DNA of 64,000 bases from Dickeya dianthicola NCPPB 453 (GCF_000365305.1 NZ_CM001841.1:1765100-1829099); one strand, 5' to 3'. Shown: positions 52,454-63,428, counted from the first letter of the stretch. The notes: generated by a model from the sequence alone, not told the origin. Made by a program: numbers and translations.

Positions 52454-54226
52454 TTAGTTGGCAATAAATCGCCGTTCGGTCGTCAGCACCTGCAAGAGTA
52501 GCCCCAACTGGGGTTTTTCGTTTGGCAATACCCGGCCGCTGGCGTCGTAAGCGCGGTAGTTGCCGTTGCGTCTCAACACAATAACCTGCTGCGGCGTGAT
52601 GATGGTCAGCGCATTGCCGTCCCCGTTGAGCAACCAGTTGGTGCGCCGCTCGGCGCTGAACAAGTCCTCACCCTGAGAGTAATCCTCGGTGGCGGTTTTC
52701 ACATGCAACAGACGCTGCATCAGCGTGGTCATCACGTCTTTCGGGTCGGTCATTTTGCTGATGGTTTGCGCCGGGGTATCCGGCCAGTGTACCACCAGCG
52801 GTACCTGCCGATGCTCACGGTTCATCGGCGACGGGTCGCTGTCTTTGAGACGCTCGGCGCTGCTTTGTTCGGCCGTAATCACCACCACCGTCTTGTCGAG
52901 CAGGTTTTTCTCGCGCAGCGTCGTGATGATGCGATCGAGCTGCTCGTCAATGCTGGCGGTGTCCTGACGATAACGGCGCTGCTGTTCATTGGCTGAAACC
53001 GGACGACCGTTGCCGCCCGGCTCGCTGTGGTTGAATTCGATCAACGAGAACCAGGGGGAGCGGGCATCGGTATTGTTGTCCAGCCATTTGGTCCACTGGG
53101 TGGTAATGGCCTCGTCGCTTTGCGGTTGCGCCGGCGGCAGCGAAAAGTCGGACAACAGCGCCTGACGGTAAAGCGGGCTGCTGAATCCGCTGGCCGAGAA
53201 CAGACCGAACTGGTAGCCCTGACGGCTCAGCGCATTGATCAGCGCCGACGGTTTGCTGCTGCCCAGCACGCCATCCATGTAGGTGGTGGAGATCCCGTAG
53301 AACAGGTTGAACAAACCGCCATCCTGCTGGGTTCCGGCGCTGAAATGGTTGCTGAAGCGTACGTTTTCTTCGGCGAAGCGCGCCAGACTGGGCATGGTGC
53401 GCGGCGTATCCTGACTCGGCACGCTGTCCATCACCACCAACAGCAGATTGTAGCCGCTGCCGGCGTCGCGAAAGCTGATGTCGCTGAGCGGGTATTCCAC
53501 CGATACCGCGTCCGGGTTGCCCTGCAACGTCAGGCGGCGTTCATACTCCTGGGCGTTGAGCAGGCCATGTTTTTCCAGGAAACGACGCGCCGTCATCGGG
53601 TAGGAGAGGGGCAGATTGGCGCGCTGCATGGTAATCGGACGGTAGAAGTTGGCGTCCGCCCAGATGTACATCAGGTGAGACAGGCAAAACGCCACGATGA
53701 ATACTGCCGCCAGCGGCTTGGCGAAATGGCGCCGGCTTAGGCTGCGCAACTTCTGCCAGCACCAGGTGCCGAACAGCATCTCCACCATGAAGATCACCGG
53801 CACGCTGATAAACAGCAACTGCCCGTCGCGCACCATCTCGCTCTGGTCTGGGTTGGTCACCAGTTCCCAGACCGTCATGTTCAGGTGCAGGTGGAAGCGG
53901 CCGAACACCGCGGCATCGACAATCAGCAGCGTTTGCCCGGTAGTGGCGAGCGCGGCGGACAGGAAGCGCAGCAGCCGCTGCGACATCACAATAAAGGTCA
54001 GCGGGAAAATAATCAGCAGGTAGGCCGAAAAGCCGATAAAGCTGAAATGCCCCAGCCAACTCACCAGCGAATAGACTCGCCCGGTCAGCGACGACGGCCA
54101 GTCGGCAACGAACAGATAGCGGCTACTCAGCCCCAGCGCGAGCAGAATGTTAAACAGGGCGAACCAGTGCCCCCAGCTGATCATCTGGGAGACTTTTTCA
54201 CGGTAGCGCGGACGGTTGGTTACCAT
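52454..54226 (-). CDS. yejM: Inner membrane sulfatase-fold protein PbgA/YejM
   Basis: 590 residues. Five N-terminal membrane helices (to ~residue 190) followed by a periplasmic sulfatase-type domain (~245-580), e.g. VVITAEQSSAERLKDSDPSP. E. coli YejM/PbgA senses lipopolysaccharide and adjusts LpxC stability via LapB; it is essential there. Second gene of yejL-yejM, 13 bases after the yejL stop, and next to proL as in E. coli. Confidence 0.95.
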   Translation of the reverse strand: MVTNRPRYREKVSQMISWGHWFALFNILLALGLSSRYLFVADWPSSLTGRVYSLVSWLGHFSFIGFSAYLLIIFPLTFIVMSQRLLRFLSAALATTGQTLLIVDAAVFGRFHLHLNMTVWELVTNPDQSEMVRDGQLLFISVPVIFMVEMLFGTWCWQKLRSLSRRHFAKPLAAVFIVAFCLSHLMYIWADANFYRPITMQRANLPLSYPMTARRFLEKHGLLNAQEYERRLTLQGNPDAVSVEYPLSDISFRDAGSGYNLLLVVMDSVPSQDTPRTMPSLARFAEENVRFSNHFSAGTQQDGGLFNLFYGISTTYMDGVLGSSKPSALINALSRQGYQFGLFSASGFSSPLYRQALLSDFSLPPAQPQSDEAITTQWTKWLDNNTDARSPWFSLIEFNHSEPGGNGRPVSANEQQRRYRQDTASIDEQLDRIITTLREKNLLDKTVVVITAEQSSAERLKDSDPSPMNREHRQVPLVVHWPDTPAQTISKMTDPKDVMTTLMQRLLHVKTATEDYSQGEDLFSAERRTNWLLNGDGNALTIITPQQVIVLRRNGNYRAYDASGRVLPNEKPQLGLLLQVLTTERRFIAN

Positions 54227-54239
54227 AAACGGGCCGGTA

Positions 54240-54470
54240 TCAGTGGATGTCGTTGGTTTTTATAGACGCCTGTAGCGCGTCGGCAAACGAACCAGCCAGC
54301 GCTTCGCGTTGTTTCGGATTAGCGATGCTGGTATTGAGCAGATTGGTGACCATGTTGCCGAGCACCATCAGTGCAAGATCGGTCGGGGTGTGGTGCTTTT
54401 CCAGCACATTGACCAGATCAGACAGCAGCTGTTCGATTTGTTCGTCACTGTAACGGGATGATTGTGGCAT
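54240..54470 (-). CDS. yejL: YejL family protein
   Basis: 76 residues, matching the UPF0352 YejL family along its length ([40 protein letters not shown]). Helical dimer of unknown role, always near yejK/yejM. Divergent from yejK. Confidence 0.93.
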   Translation of the reverse strand: MPQSSRYSDEQIEQLLSDLVNVLEKHHTPTDLALMVLGNMVTNLLNTSIANPKQREALAGSFADALQASIKTNDIH

Positions 54471-54631
54471 AAAATCGTGTATCTCAGGTGGTGAAAGGCA
54501 AATATATTACCGTATAGGGGCGTGGTTTTCCGCACTTTTATCAATACTGATCGTTAGAACCGGGATGCTTTGAGTTGCATGCCGAAACGTCCGGTGCTTG
54601 AATACGCGCCTTACTAGAAGGAGAGTTTACC

Positions 54632-55642
54632 ATGAGTCTGGATATCGACCAGATTGCCCTGCATCAGTTGATCAAGCGTGACGAGCAGTCACTGGAGATG
54701 GTGCTGCGGGATTCGCTGCTGACCGTGAACGGCGCGGTCAGCGATATGATGGCCGAACTGCACCGCGTTTACAGCGCCAAAAGCAAGGCGTACGGCCTGT
54801 TTAATCAAGAGAGCGAACTGGCGACGGCATTGCGTTCCTGTCGCAAGGGCGATGATGACTTTCTGGCATTTTCCCGCGCCGCGACCGGCCGGTTGCGCGA
54901 TGAGCTGGCTAAATACCCGTTCGCCGAAGGCGGTGTGGTGCTGTTCTGTCAGTACCGCTATCTGGCGGTGGAATACCTGCTGATTGCGGTGCTGAACAGT
55001 TGCAACAGCCTGCGGGTCAACGAACAGCTGGATATCAGCAGCACCCATTATCTGGATATCCACCATGCGGATATCGTGGCGCGCATCGACCTGACCGAAT
55101 GGGAAACCAGCCCGGAATCCACCCGCTACCTGACCTTCCTCAAGGGCCGCGTCGGCCGTAAGGTGTCTGATTTCTTTATGGATTTCCTGGCCGCGGCGGA
55201 AGGGCTGGATACCAAGGCGCAGAATAAAGGGTTGCTGAAGGCGGTGGATGACTATTGCGCCGATGCACAACTGGATAAGAACGAGCGTCAGCAATACCGT
55301 CAGCAAGTGTACAGCTACTGCAACGAGCAGTTGCAGGCGGGCGAAGAAATCGAGCTGGAAGCGTTGTCGAAAGAGTTGCCGCCGCTGAGCGATAAGACGT
55401 TTCAGGCGTTCACCGCCGAGCAAGGCTATGATCTGGAAGAGAGTTTTCCGGCAGATCGCGGCACGTTGCGCCAGTTGACCAAGTTCGCCGGCAGCGGCGG
55501 CGGGCTCAGCATCAATTTTGACGCGCTGCTGCTGGGCGAGCGCATTTTTTGGGATTCGGCCACCGATACCCTGACCATCAAAGGCACGCCGCCCAATCTG
55601 CGCGATCAATTACAGCGCCGGCTTGGCGGCGGTAACCGCTGA
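54632..55642 (+). CDS. yejK: Nucleoid-associated protein YejK (NdpA)
   Basis: 336 residues of the NdpA family ([60 protein letters not shown]). In E. coli it binds double-stranded DNA and affects topoisomerase activity. AGAAGGAGAG upstream of the ATG. Divergent from yejL. Confidence 0.95.
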   Translation: MSLDIDQIALHQLIKRDEQSLEMVLRDSLLTVNGAVSDMMAELHRVYSAKSKAYGLFNQESELATALRSCRKGDDDFLAFSRAATGRLRDELAKYPFAEGGVVLFCQYRYLAVEYLLIAVLNSCNSLRVNEQLDISSTHYLDIHHADIVARIDLTEWETSPESTRYLTFLKGRVGRKVSDFFMDFLAAAEGLDTKAQNKGLLKAVDDYCADAQLDKNERQQYRQQVYSYCNEQLQAGEEIELEALSKELPPLSDKTFQAFTAEQGYDLEESFPADRGTLRQLTKFAGSGGGLSINFDALLLGERIFWDSATDTLTIKGTPPNLRDQLQRRLGGGNR

Positions 55643-55670
55643 TTTTTTCCTGTCTTCGTCCGTGTTCCGC

Positions 55671-55691
55671 GGTGAGCGGTGAGCGGTGAGC
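55671..55691. repeat. Three 7-bp tandem repeats after yejK
   Basis: GGTGAGC x3 (55671-55677, 55678-55684, 55685-55691) in the yejK-ypdA gap. Confidence 0.85.
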
Positions 55692-55793
55692 GGCGCCAGC
55701 AGGCGGGGGATTCCCTCTGCCTGCTCGCCAGTTTGGCAGCGCCTGCCCGCTGTTTTATGATGGGCATTCGACGACTTGTGTGGTGAGATTCTC

Positions 55794-57494
55794 GTGCGTT
55801 CGACCTTTGACATGCTGCTGGCGGTGTATGACCGTGCGGCGCTGATGCTTATCTGCCTGTTTTTCCTGACGCGGACGCGTCATTTCCGTCAACTGCTTCA
55901 GCAAGACGAGCATTCCCGCTTTGACCTGGCGGTGGTCACCGCTATTTTTTCGCTGTTTGCGCTGTTTAGCACCTGGTCTGGCATCAATGTGGATGGTTCG
56001 CTGGTGAACGTACGGGTGGTGGCGGTGATGTCCGGCGGTATCCTGTTTGGGCCGTGGGTCGGCATTACCACGGGCATTATCGCCGGCACTCACCGTTATT
56101 TGATTGATATTCATGGCGTTACCTCGATACCTTGTCTGATCACCAGTATTGTGGCCGGGTTTATGTCCGCCTGGATCCACCGGCGTATTCCGCGCGATCG
56201 CCACTGGAGCGTGGGCATTGCCGGCGGCATGTTGTGCGAATCGCTGACGATGCTGCTGGTGGTGCTGTGGGCGCGGCCGTTTTCGCTGGGGCTGGATATC
56301 GTCGCCCATATCGCCATTCCGATGATTCTGGGCGCGGTCAGCATCGGTTTGATTGTGCTGCTGGTGCGCAGCGTAGAAGGGGAAAAGGAGGCGATTGCCG
56401 CCCAGCAGGCCAAGCTGGCGCTGGATATCGCCAACAAGACGCTGCCACTGTTCCGCCACAGCAATAGCCAGTCGCTGAGTACGGTATGCGATATTATCCG
56501 CAGTGATATCGATGCCGACGCGGTGGCGATCACCGACATTTCGCAGGTGCTGGCCTACGTGGGGGTAGGGGAAGAGAATTACCACAGCGGCGATCGCGAT
56601 CTCAGCCCGACGACCCAACTGGCGTTAAAGGACGGGAAGATCATCATCAAAAATAACGATGAGGCCTATCGTACCCCGGAAATTCATTCGATGATCGTGA
56701 TCCCGCTGTGGGAAAAAGGCGAGGTGACCGGCACACTTAAGATCTATTACCGGCGGGCGCACCGCATTACCTGGTCGCTGAAAGAGATGGCGATCGGGCT
56801 GTCGCAGATCATTTCCACCCAGCTTGAGGTGTCGCGGGCCGAGCAACTGCGTGAGATGGCCAACCGCGCCGAACTGCGGGCGCTGCAAAGCAAAATCAAC
56901 CCGCATTTTCTGTTTAATGCACTTAATGCCATTTCCACCTCGATTCGGCTGAACCCGGATACGGCGCGTCAGCTGATTATCAACCTGTCGCGTTATCTGC
57001 GTTATAACCTGGAGCGCAATGACGAGGAACTGATTGATATTAAAAGTGAACTTTATCAAATCAAGGATTACATCGCCATTGAGCAGGCCCGTTTTGGCGA
57101 CAAGCTGACGGTGATTTACGACATTGATGAAGAAGTCAGTTGTCATATCCCCAGCTTGCTGATTCAGCCGCTGATTGAAAATGCGATTGTACACGGCATT
57201 CGGCCTTGTAAAGGTAAGGGCGTGGTGACGCTGAGCATTCAGGAGCAGGGGGAACGTATTCGGGTGACGGTGCGGGATACCGGCAGCGGCATCAGTGATG
57301 AGGTGATCGCCCGCGTCGAGCGCAACGAACTGCCGGGCAACAAGATTGGCCTGCTCAATGTGCATCACCGGATCAAACTGCTGTATGGTGAAGGGCTGCG
57401 GATTCGCCGGCTCAACCCCGGTACGGAAATCGACTTTTTTATCACTCGGGACAACGTCAACCGTTCGGACAGTATGGCGGCGTTTCCCTCGTGA
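55794..57494 (+). CDS. ypdA: LytS-family sensor histidine kinase YpdA (PyrS)
   Basis: 566 residues (E. coli 565). N-terminal 5TM-5TMR_LYT membrane module ([20 protein letters not shown] onward), a GAF-like domain (~residues 215-340) and the kinase part: histidine in [23 protein letters not shown]-binding motifs [13 protein letters not shown] and DTGSGI. Start GTG 55794 is chosen because it gives the E. coli length, with GTGAG upstream. It senses extracellular pyruvate in E. coli and phosphorylates YpdB, encoded next. Confidence 0.93.
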   Translation: MRSTFDMLLAVYDRAALMLICLFFLTRTRHFRQLLQQDEHSRFDLAVVTAIFSLFALFSTWSGINVDGSLVNVRVVAVMSGGILFGPWVGITTGIIAGTHRYLIDIHGVTSIPCLITSIVAGFMSAWIHRRIPRDRHWSVGIAGGMLCESLTMLLVVLWARPFSLGLDIVAHIAIPMILGAVSIGLIVLLVRSVEGEKEAIAAQQAKLALDIANKTLPLFRHSNSQSLSTVCDIIRSDIDADAVAITDISQVLAYVGVGEENYHSGDRDLSPTTQLALKDGKIIIKNNDEAYRTPEIHSMIVIPLWEKGEVTGTLKIYYRRAHRITWSLKEMAIGLSQIISTQLEVSRAEQLREMANRAELRALQSKINPHFLFNALNAISTSIRLNPDTARQLIINLSRYLRYNLERNDEELIDIKSELYQIKDYIAIEQARFGDKLTVIYDIDEEVSCHIPSLLIQPLIENAIVHGIRPCKGKGVVTLSIQEQGERIRVTVRDTGSGISDEVIARVERNELPGNKIGLLNVHHRIKLLYGEGLRIRRLNPGTEIDFFITRDNVNRSDSMAAFPS

Positions 57495-57519
57495 ACGGGG
57501 CCGGAGGCAGGAGAAAAGC

Positions 57520-58254
57520 GTGAAAGCGATCATTGTCGAAGATGAATTTCTGGCGCAACAGGAACTGAGTTGGCTTATCAAGCAACACAGTCAGATCGAG
57601 GTAGCCGCGGTGTTTGACGATGGCCTCGACGTGCTGAAATACCTGCAGGATAACCGGGTGGAGGTTATCTTCCTTGATATCAACATCCCCTCGCTGGACG
57701 GGGTGATGCTGGCGAAGAACATCAGCCAGTTTGCCCATAAACCCTTGATAGTCTTCATTACCGCGTATAAGAATCACGCGGTGGAGGCGTTTGAACTGGA
57801 AGCGTTCGACTATATCCTCAAGCCTTACCATGAAACCCGCATTGTCGGCATGCTGCAAAAACTTGAAGCGGCGTGGCAGCAACAGCAACTGCCCACCCAC
57901 GCTAGCGGCGACAACCGCCCGGCGCCGATGACCATCAATCTGGTCAAGGATAAACGGATTATCGTCACCAATATTCACGATATCTATTACGCCGAATCCC
58001 ACGAAAAACTGACCTTTGTCTATACCCGGCGCGACGAGTTCGTGATGTCGGTGAACATCACCGAGTTTTGCAGCCGGTTGCCGGAAGCCTATTTCTTCCG
58101 GTGTCACCGTTCGTACTGCGTCAACCTAAGCAAGATCCGCGAGATTGAGCCCTGGTTCAACAATACCTATATTCTCAAACTGAGCGATCTGGATTTTCAG
58201 GTGCCGGTCAGCCGCAGCAAAGTGCGGGAGTTTCGCCAGCTGATGCGGTTGTAG
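57520..58254 (+). CDS. ypdB: LytTR response regulator YpdB (PyrR)
   Basis: 244 residues. Receiver domain (IIVEDEFLAQQELSWLIKQH, phospho-acceptor Asp in VIFLDINIPSLDG ~residue 53, Lys in ILKPYHE) and C-terminal LytTR DNA-binding domain (HDIYYAESHEKLTFVYTRRD, RCHRSYCVNLSKIREIEPWF). Start GTG 57520 with AGGAG upstream, 25 bases after ypdA. In E. coli its main target is yhjX; that gene follows directly here. Confidence 0.95.
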   Translation: MKAIIVEDEFLAQQELSWLIKQHSQIEVAAVFDDGLDVLKYLQDNRVEVIFLDINIPSLDGVMLAKNISQFAHKPLIVFITAYKNHAVEAFELEAFDYILKPYHETRIVGMLQKLEAAWQQQQLPTHASGDNRPAPMTINLVKDKRIIVTNIHDIYYAESHEKLTFVYTRRDEFVMSVNITEFCSRLPEAYFFRCHRSYCVNLSKIREIEPWFNNTYILKLSDLDFQVPVSRSKVREFRQLMRL

Positions 58255-58439
58255 CCGCGAATGGGGTAGGCATGAAATGTCTTCAATGCCATTGATGCCA
58301 CTCTGGATGCACTTCATTCCCTGATTCATGCCGTTCATGCCCTTATTGATCCCGTGGATTTAGCCTCTCCTTATACTGGTGCCATTCGTAGGCATCTTGC
58401 CGGCTTTATTTTCACACCAGAAAAATCGAGGGTACGGTC

Positions 58440-59657
58440 ATGAACGAAAGACCAGTAAATCGTAGCGTTATTATTGCCGGGACTGTCCTTGCCCAAATGG
58501 GGCTGGGGACCATTTACACCTGGAGTCTTTACAACCAACCGCTGGTCGATAAATTCGACTGGCCGCTCAGCTCGGTGGCTACCACTTTTTCTCTAACCAG
58601 CTTTTTTCTGGCGTTCGCCACGCTGTTTGCCGGGCGGATTCAGGAACGCATCGGTATCCGTAAGCTGACGCTGATCGCCGGCCTGGTGCTGGGGGCGGCG
58701 CTGATGGCCGCCGCTATGGTGTCCTCGTTGCCGATGCTGTGGCTGCTGGTGGGGGTGGTGGTCGGGTTTGCCGATGGCGCGGCGTACATCACCACCTTGT
58801 CCAATCTGATTAAATGGTTCCCGAATCGCAAGGGCGTTATCGCCGGGATTTCGGTCGGCGCGTACGGCACCGGCAGCCTGGTGTTCAAATACATCAACAG
58901 CGCGTTGCTGGCGCAGGTCGGCGTGTCCCAGACGTTCTTTTGGTGGGGCGTGATGGCGTTGCTGATGATTACCGGTGGCGCCATGCTGCTGAAAGACGCG
59001 CCGGTACAGCCAGCTCAGACGGCGGCTCAGGGCGGCAACGTCAACTTTACCGTCAGCGAAATGCTGCGTCGTAAAGAAGCCTGGCTGCTGTTTGTGGTGT
59101 TTTTCACTTCCTGCATGAGCGGGCTGTATCTGATCGGCATTGCGAAGGACATCGGCGTGAAAATGGCCGGGTTGGATGCGGTGACGGCCGCCGGTGTGGT
59201 ATCGGCGATTGCCATTTGCAACACCGCCGGACGCCTGATCCTCGGCTATCTGTCTGACAAAGTAGGGCGTTTGCGGGTGCTGAACTTTACGCTGCTGGTG
59301 ACCGCGCTGGCGGTGACCGTGATGGCTTTCCTGCCGCTGAATGCCATGACGTTCTTCCTGTGTACCGGTGCGGCGGCTTTCTGTTTCGGCGGTAATATCA
59401 CCGTGTACCCGGCGATTGTGGCCGATTTCTTTGGCCTGAAGCACCACAGCAAAAACTATGGGCTGATTTATCAGGGGTTTGGTCTGGGCCCGTTAGCCGG
59501 TTCCTTTATCGCGGCCGCGCTGGGCGGCTTCCACAGCACTTTCATTGCCATTGCGCTGCTGTCGGTGGTGTCGCTGGTGATTACCCTGTTCATCCAGCCG
59601 CCGAAAGCGCCGCACGAGCAAGGTGCGCCATTGGTCGCACAGGGCAGCCACGCCTGA
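58440..59657 (+). CDS. yhjX: YhjX-type MFS transporter (oxalate:formate antiporter family)
   Basis: 405 residues, 12 helices, clear similarity to E. coli YhjX: start MGLGTIYTWSLYNQPLVDKF, then AGRIQERIGIRKLTLIAGLV, WFPNRKGVIAGISVGAYGTG, and FFTSCMSGLYLIGIAKDIGV. It responds to pyruvate via YpdAB in E. coli. The 185 bases before it must contain the YpdB target; I found only partial GGCAT-type matches. Terminator follows. Confidence 0.88.
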   Translation: MNERPVNRSVIIAGTVLAQMGLGTIYTWSLYNQPLVDKFDWPLSSVATTFSLTSFFLAFATLFAGRIQERIGIRKLTLIAGLVLGAALMAAAMVSSLPMLWLLVGVVVGFADGAAYITTLSNLIKWFPNRKGVIAGISVGAYGTGSLVFKYINSALLAQVGVSQTFFWWGVMALLMITGGAMLLKDAPVQPAQTAAQGGNVNFTVSEMLRRKEAWLLFVVFFTSCMSGLYLIGIAKDIGVKMAGLDAVTAAGVVSAIAICNTAGRLILGYLSDKVGRLRVLNFTLLVTALAVTVMAFLPLNAMTFFLCTGAAAFCFGGNITVYPAIVADFFGLKHHSKNYGLIYQGFGLGPLAGSFIAAALGGFHSTFIAIALLSVVSLVITLFIQPPKAPHEQGAPLVAQGSHA

Positions 59658-59677
59658 TAAGCCTCACCCTTTTTGTG

Positions 59678-59703
59678 TAGTCAAACCGTATAGTCAAACC
59701 GTG
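59678..59703. repeat. 13-bp tandem duplication after yhjX
   Basis: TAGTCAAACCGTA (59678-59690), TAGTCAAACCGTG (59691-59703), then a diverged third copy (TAGCCAAACGCC) that forms part of the terminator stem. Confidence 0.85.
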
Positions 59704-59709
59704 TAGCCA

Positions 59710-59746
59710 AACGCCACCGCCATCATGCCGGTGGCGTTTTTCTTTT
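59710..59746 (+). terminator. Terminator of yhjX
   Basis: AACGCCACCG (59710-59719) / CGGTGGCGTT (59729-59738) then T-rich run. Confidence 0.9.
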
Positions 59747-59810
59747 TGGGAGCGGGATATGGCGACGGGAAGATGAAGGTCGGGCGAGATAACGGGCATG
59801 TGCTGATGAG

Positions 59811-59844
59811 AAAAACAAAAACGCCGCAACAAGTGCGGCGTTTT
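59811..59844 (-). terminator. Terminator of rplY
   Basis: AAAACGCCGCA (59818-59828) / TGCGGCGTTTT (59834-59844); on the minus strand the U-run continues. Confidence 0.88.
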
Positions 59845-59874
59845 GACTGGCTCGTTAAAGACGTCGAGGCGTAA

Positions 59875-60162
59875 TTAAATGCGAACGAAGTCGATGTGAG
59901 TCAGTTTCGGCTTGAACGGATGACGCTGAACAGCCTGGATTTTTACTTTGGTTTCTTTGCCATCGACAACCAGGGCGATTTCACCGAACAGGGCTTCGCT
60001 GTTGCGATCTTCCAGGTTTTTAATGATATCGTGGTCCAGTTCGATGGAAACCGGCGCTTCGCTGCCGCCGTAAACGATGGCGGGGAATTTACCGGTAATG
60101 CGCAGGCGGCGGCTCGCACCCTTACCCTGCTCTTTACGTACTTCTGCGTTGATAGTAATCAT
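59875..60162 (-). CDS. rplY: 50S ribosomal protein L25
   Basis: 95 residues following E. coli L25 ([44 protein letters not shown]). It binds 5S rRNA. Start ATG at 60162; the open frame further upstream is not conserved. In E. coli rplY adjoins yejK; here ypdAB-yhjX are placed between them. Confidence 0.97.
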   Translation of the reverse strand: MITINAEVRKEQGKGASRRLRITGKFPAIVYGGSEAPVSIELDHDIIKNLEDRNSEALFGEIALVVDGKETKVKIQAVQRHPFKPKLTHIDFVRI

Positions 60163-60319
60163 TGCTTTCTCTACTTGATAAAATGAACCTGTTACAGGCG
60201 ACCCAGCAACAAGCGGGATAACGCTGCTTGTTATTTGAATAACGATGTTGTTATTACCAATAAAAGCGGGCCAGATTTTAACGGAATATGGCGGTGCGGG
60301 CAAATAAAACCGCCGCAGG

Positions 60320-62125
60320 CTAGCCGCGCAGTTCATGGGCGCGGCGATAGCGGCCCTGATAATCGAAGATCTTTTCCCGCACCTGCCAGAATTTGCCCTG
60401 CAAACGGGCCACCACGAAATCCGGCGCGCGCAGCAGCGCCTGCTGCGCCACCACATCGTCAGCACGCTGCCAGTGGAAGGGAACGCCGGGTGCGCGCTGG
60501 TGCGCGCGCAAAAAAACATGCGTAAAGGCGCTGCGCTGGGCGGCGGTGTGCAGCCGGAAACGTTCGCTGACGTCGGCGCCGTCTTCATCGTAGTAGGTGA
60601 TGCGCAGCCATTCGCCTTTGGCGTCGGCGCCATGCTGCAGGTTCATGCCGCTGCAGCGCAGTACCAGCGCGTCTTTCAGTTTCAGCGCCGCTTTCAGCAT
60701 ATCGTCCGGATCGACCAGCACCGCTTCGCATGACTGACAGCGTCGGGCGGCGATGTCGTTTTCCGCGCCGCAATGCGGGCAGCTTTTGAAACGAAAGCGA
60801 TAGTCGCATTGTTGCCGCCGCCCTTGTTCGTCCGCCTGCCATCCCTGGCAACGGCGGCCGTAATGCTCGATGACGCTGCCATCGTCGGTGCATTTTCCCC
60901 AGAACAGGTTGGCGAAGCCGCACTGCGGGCAGAACACCTGCACCGGCTGGCTGTCGCTGTGCGGTTTGCTGTGGCCGACTTCGGGGGTGTAGAGATCGAA
61001 AGGGTTGCCGGCGTAGTCCAGAATCAGGCAGTCGCTTTTGCCGGGAAACAGGCGCAGGCCGCGGCCAATGATTTGCTGGTAGAGGCTGACGGATTCCGTC
61101 GGGCGCAGTATGGCTATCACATCGATGTGCGGCGCATCAAAGCCGGTCGTCAGCACCGACACGTTAACCAGATAGCGCAACTGTTGCTGCTTGAAGGCGG
61201 CGATCAGCGCATCCCGCTGCGGTGCAGGCGTTTCGCCGCTGATCAACGCCGCTTCGCCGGCCGGCAGCAGCCCTGCGACTTCCCGCGCGTGCTCCACCGT
61301 GGCGGCGAAAATCATCACGCCCCGCCGGTTAGCGGCGTATTCCGTTATCTGGCGGACGATGTGCGGCGTAACCCGCTGCTGACGCTTCAGTTCCCGGTTC
61401 AGTTCCACATCGCTGAACCGTCCGTTATTGAACAGTCCATTATTAAACAGTCCATTATTGAACAGTCCGTCGCTGCGCGCTGCCAGTTGGCTGAAGTCGT
61501 ACTGCACTACCGGCATGTCCAGCCGCTCGGGCGGCACCAGAAAGCCATGTCGGATCATGTAGCGCAGCGGCAGTTCGTAAATGCAGTCACGGAACAGGCA
61601 ACTGTCGTCGCCGCGGATCATACCGTGATAGTGGTACTGGTAGATCCAGCCCCGGCCGAGGCGATAAGGGGTGGCGGTCAATCCCAGCAGCCGCAACTGG
61701 GGGTTGGCTTGCTGCGCCTGCTGGATGATTTGCTGGTACTGGCTGTTTTCATCGTCGCTAATCCGGTGGCATTCATCGACGATCAGCAGCGAGAAGGCGT
61801 CATCAAATTTGTCAGGGTGCCGCGCCACCGACTGCACGCTGCCAAACACCACCTTGCCTTCGCTGTCGTGCTGGTTGAGCCCGGCGGCGAAAATATCCGC
61901 CTGCAAGCCCAGCGCGCAATATTTGGCGTGATTCTGCTCCACCAGCTCCCTGACGTGCGCCAGCACCAATACCCGGCCGCGCGCCAGCCGCGCCAGTTCG
62001 GCGATCACCAGGCTTTTACCGGCGCCGGTGGGTAACACGATCACCGCCGGGGCGGTGTGCTGGCGAAAATAGGCAAGGGTGGCGTCAACCGCTTCTTGCT
62101 GGTACGGGCGCAGTGTAAATGACAT
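60320..62125 (-). CDS. radD: DEAD/DEAH-type DNA repair helicase RadD (YejH)
   Basis: 601 residues (E. coli 586). Walker A LPTGAGKS (~residues 36-43), DECH box, helicase C domain ([20 protein letters not shown]), and two C-terminal zinc clusters ([14 protein letters not shown], and [18 protein letters not shown]). RadD binds SSB and takes part in recombination repair. An NNGLF unit is repeated three times (~residues 219-234) by a 15-bp tandem repeat, accounting for the extra length. The start overlaps the yecH stop by one base. Confidence 0.93.
   Translation of the reverse strand: MSFTLRPYQQEAVDATLAYFRQHTAPAVIVLPTGAGKSLVIAELARLARGRVLVLAHVRELVEQNHAKYCALGLQADIFAAGLNQHDSEGKVVFGSVQSVARHPDKFDDAFSLLIVDECHRISDDENSQYQQIIQQAQQANPQLRLLGLTATPYRLGRGWIYQYHYHGMIRGDDSCLFRDCIYELPLRYMIRHGFLVPPERLDMPVVQYDFSQLAARSDGLFNNGLFNNGLFNNGRFSDVELNRELKRQQRVTPHIVRQITEYAANRRGVMIFAATVEHAREVAGLLPAGEAALISGETPAPQRDALIAAFKQQQLRYLVNVSVLTTGFDAPHIDVIAILRPTESVSLYQQIIGRGLRLFPGKSDCLILDYAGNPFDLYTPEVGHSKPHSDSQPVQVFCPQCGFANLFWGKCTDDGSVIEHYGRRCQGWQADEQGRRQQCDYRFRFKSCPHCGAENDIAARRCQSCEAVLVDPDDMLKAALKLKDALVLRCSGMNLQHGADAKGEWLRITYYDEDGADVSERFRLHTAAQRSAFTHVFLRAHQRAPGVPFHWQRADDVVAQQALLRAPDFVVARLQGKFWQVREKIFDYQGRYRRAHELRG
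61422..61466. repeat. Three tandem 15-bp repeats inside radD
   Basis: CCGTTATTGAACAGT (61422-61436), CCATTATTAAACAGT (61437-61451), CCATTATTGAACAGT (61452-61466). In frame, repeats NGLFN in RadD. Confidence 0.95.
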
Positions 62126-62364
62126 CAGTGGCGGCAGATTTTACTTTCATGGGTGGTAAAGCCGTTATCTTGCGCAATGAATTTGCCTTTGTCAGCCAGA
62201 AATTGCACCAGCCCGGCGGCGGTCATGTCGGCGGCAGAGCAGGTGTGAAAGCGGGCATCGTGGCCAAAACGCGCCTCAATGGCGGCAATCAACGCATCGG
62301 TGGTAAAGGATCTGTTGGCAGTCACCATCATATGTAATACCTCATGACCGTGAATCGATGACAT
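62125..62364 (-). CDS. yecH: YecH family metal-binding protein
   Basis: 79 residues matching YecH ([39 protein letters not shown], ending [10 protein letters not shown]). His and Cys residues likely bind a metal. Its stop overlaps the radD start, so the two are coupled; in E. coli yecH and radD are not adjacent. Confidence 0.9.
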   Translation of the reverse strand: MSSIHGHEVLHMMVTANRSFTTDALIAAIEARFGHDARFHTCSAADMTAAGLVQFLADKGKFIAQDNGFTTHESKICRH

Positions 62365-62629
62365 AATAGGGCTCCTGATAATTATCGGGCGATGAAATGC
62401 CGCTACACGGCAAAACGTCGCGGTATACTCTCCTTTTCCTGTCCGGTGACGGGCAGGGCAGGAGAACAGTGAACAGCAGAAAAGTTGCTTTTATTATGCT
62501 TTTTTAAATCGGCGCAGAAGGGCGGTTTACATCAATATCCGGTGTGAAAGCCAGCGCCTTTTCCTATCAGGTGGCGGTCAGCGCCATACCTGACCAGCAA
62601 TTCGTGACGACCATAGGCAGTATTCATTA

Positions 62630-63328
62630 ATGCGATTGGATAAATTTCTTTCCCAGCAGTTAGGGATCAGCCGTTCTCTGATAGTGCGTGAACTGCGTGC
62701 GCAGCGTGTGACGGTAAACGGCGAAGTGATAAAAAGCGGCGCATTCAAACTGCTGCCGGACCATGAGGTGACATTTGACGACAATGTGCTCGAACAGCAG
62801 AACGGGCCGCGTTACTTCATGCTGAATAAGCCGCAGGGATATGTGTGTTCGACCGACGATCCCGACCATCCGACGATTTTGTACTTTATCGATGAACCGG
62901 TAGCGAACAAGCTGCACGCCGCCGGCCGGCTGGATATCGACACCAGCGGACTGGTGCTGCTGACCGACGACGGTCAGTGGTCGCACCGCATTACCTCGCC
63001 GAAGCACCATTGCGAAAAAACCTATCTGGTGACGCTGGAACAGCCGTTGGCGCCGGATACCGCGGACAACTTTCAGGCCGGGGTGCAATTACACGGTGAG
63101 AAGGACCTGACCCGCCCGGCAACGCTGGAGCCGGTTTCTGAATACCAGGTGCGGTTGACCATCAGCGAAGGCCGCTATCATCAGGTAAAACGCATGTTTG
63201 CCGCGGTTGGCAACCATGTGGTGGCATTGCATCGTGAACGCATCGGCGCCATTACGCTGGATGACGCGCTGGAGCCCGGCGAATATCGGCCGCTGACGCC
63301 GGAAGAGGTCGCCGGCATCGGGCAATAG
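62630..63328 (+). CDS. rsuA: 16S rRNA pseudouridine-516 synthase RsuA
   Basis: 232 residues. N-terminal S4 domain ([20 protein letters not shown]) and the pseudouridine synthase core with catalytic Asp in [19 protein letters not shown] (~residue 103). Makes pseudouridine 516 in 16S rRNA. Divergent from yecH-radD, upstream of bcr, as in enterobacteria. Confidence 0.96.
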   Translation: MRLDKFLSQQLGISRSLIVRELRAQRVTVNGEVIKSGAFKLLPDHEVTFDDNVLEQQNGPRYFMLNKPQGYVCSTDDPDHPTILYFIDEPVANKLHAAGRLDIDTSGLVLLTDDGQWSHRITSPKHHCEKTYLVTLEQPLAPDTADNFQAGVQLHGEKDLTRPATLEPVSEYQVRLTISEGRYHQVKRMFAAVGNHVVALHRERIGAITLDDALEPGEYRPLTPEEVAGIGQ

Positions 63329-63428
63329 TCGTCCCCCACCGGCCGTTGATCTGTTATCTATCGGTGAAATCTTTATGCCCGCCGCTATCGTGGCGGGAAA
63401 CCGTCGTCTATCTGGAGAACCGCTTTTC

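Noticed and set aside
58255..58439. YpdB binding sites (paired GGCATTTCAT) before yhjX
   Set aside because: Only 7/10 matches (58269 and 58391) without the expected 21-bp spacing; not good enough to annotate.
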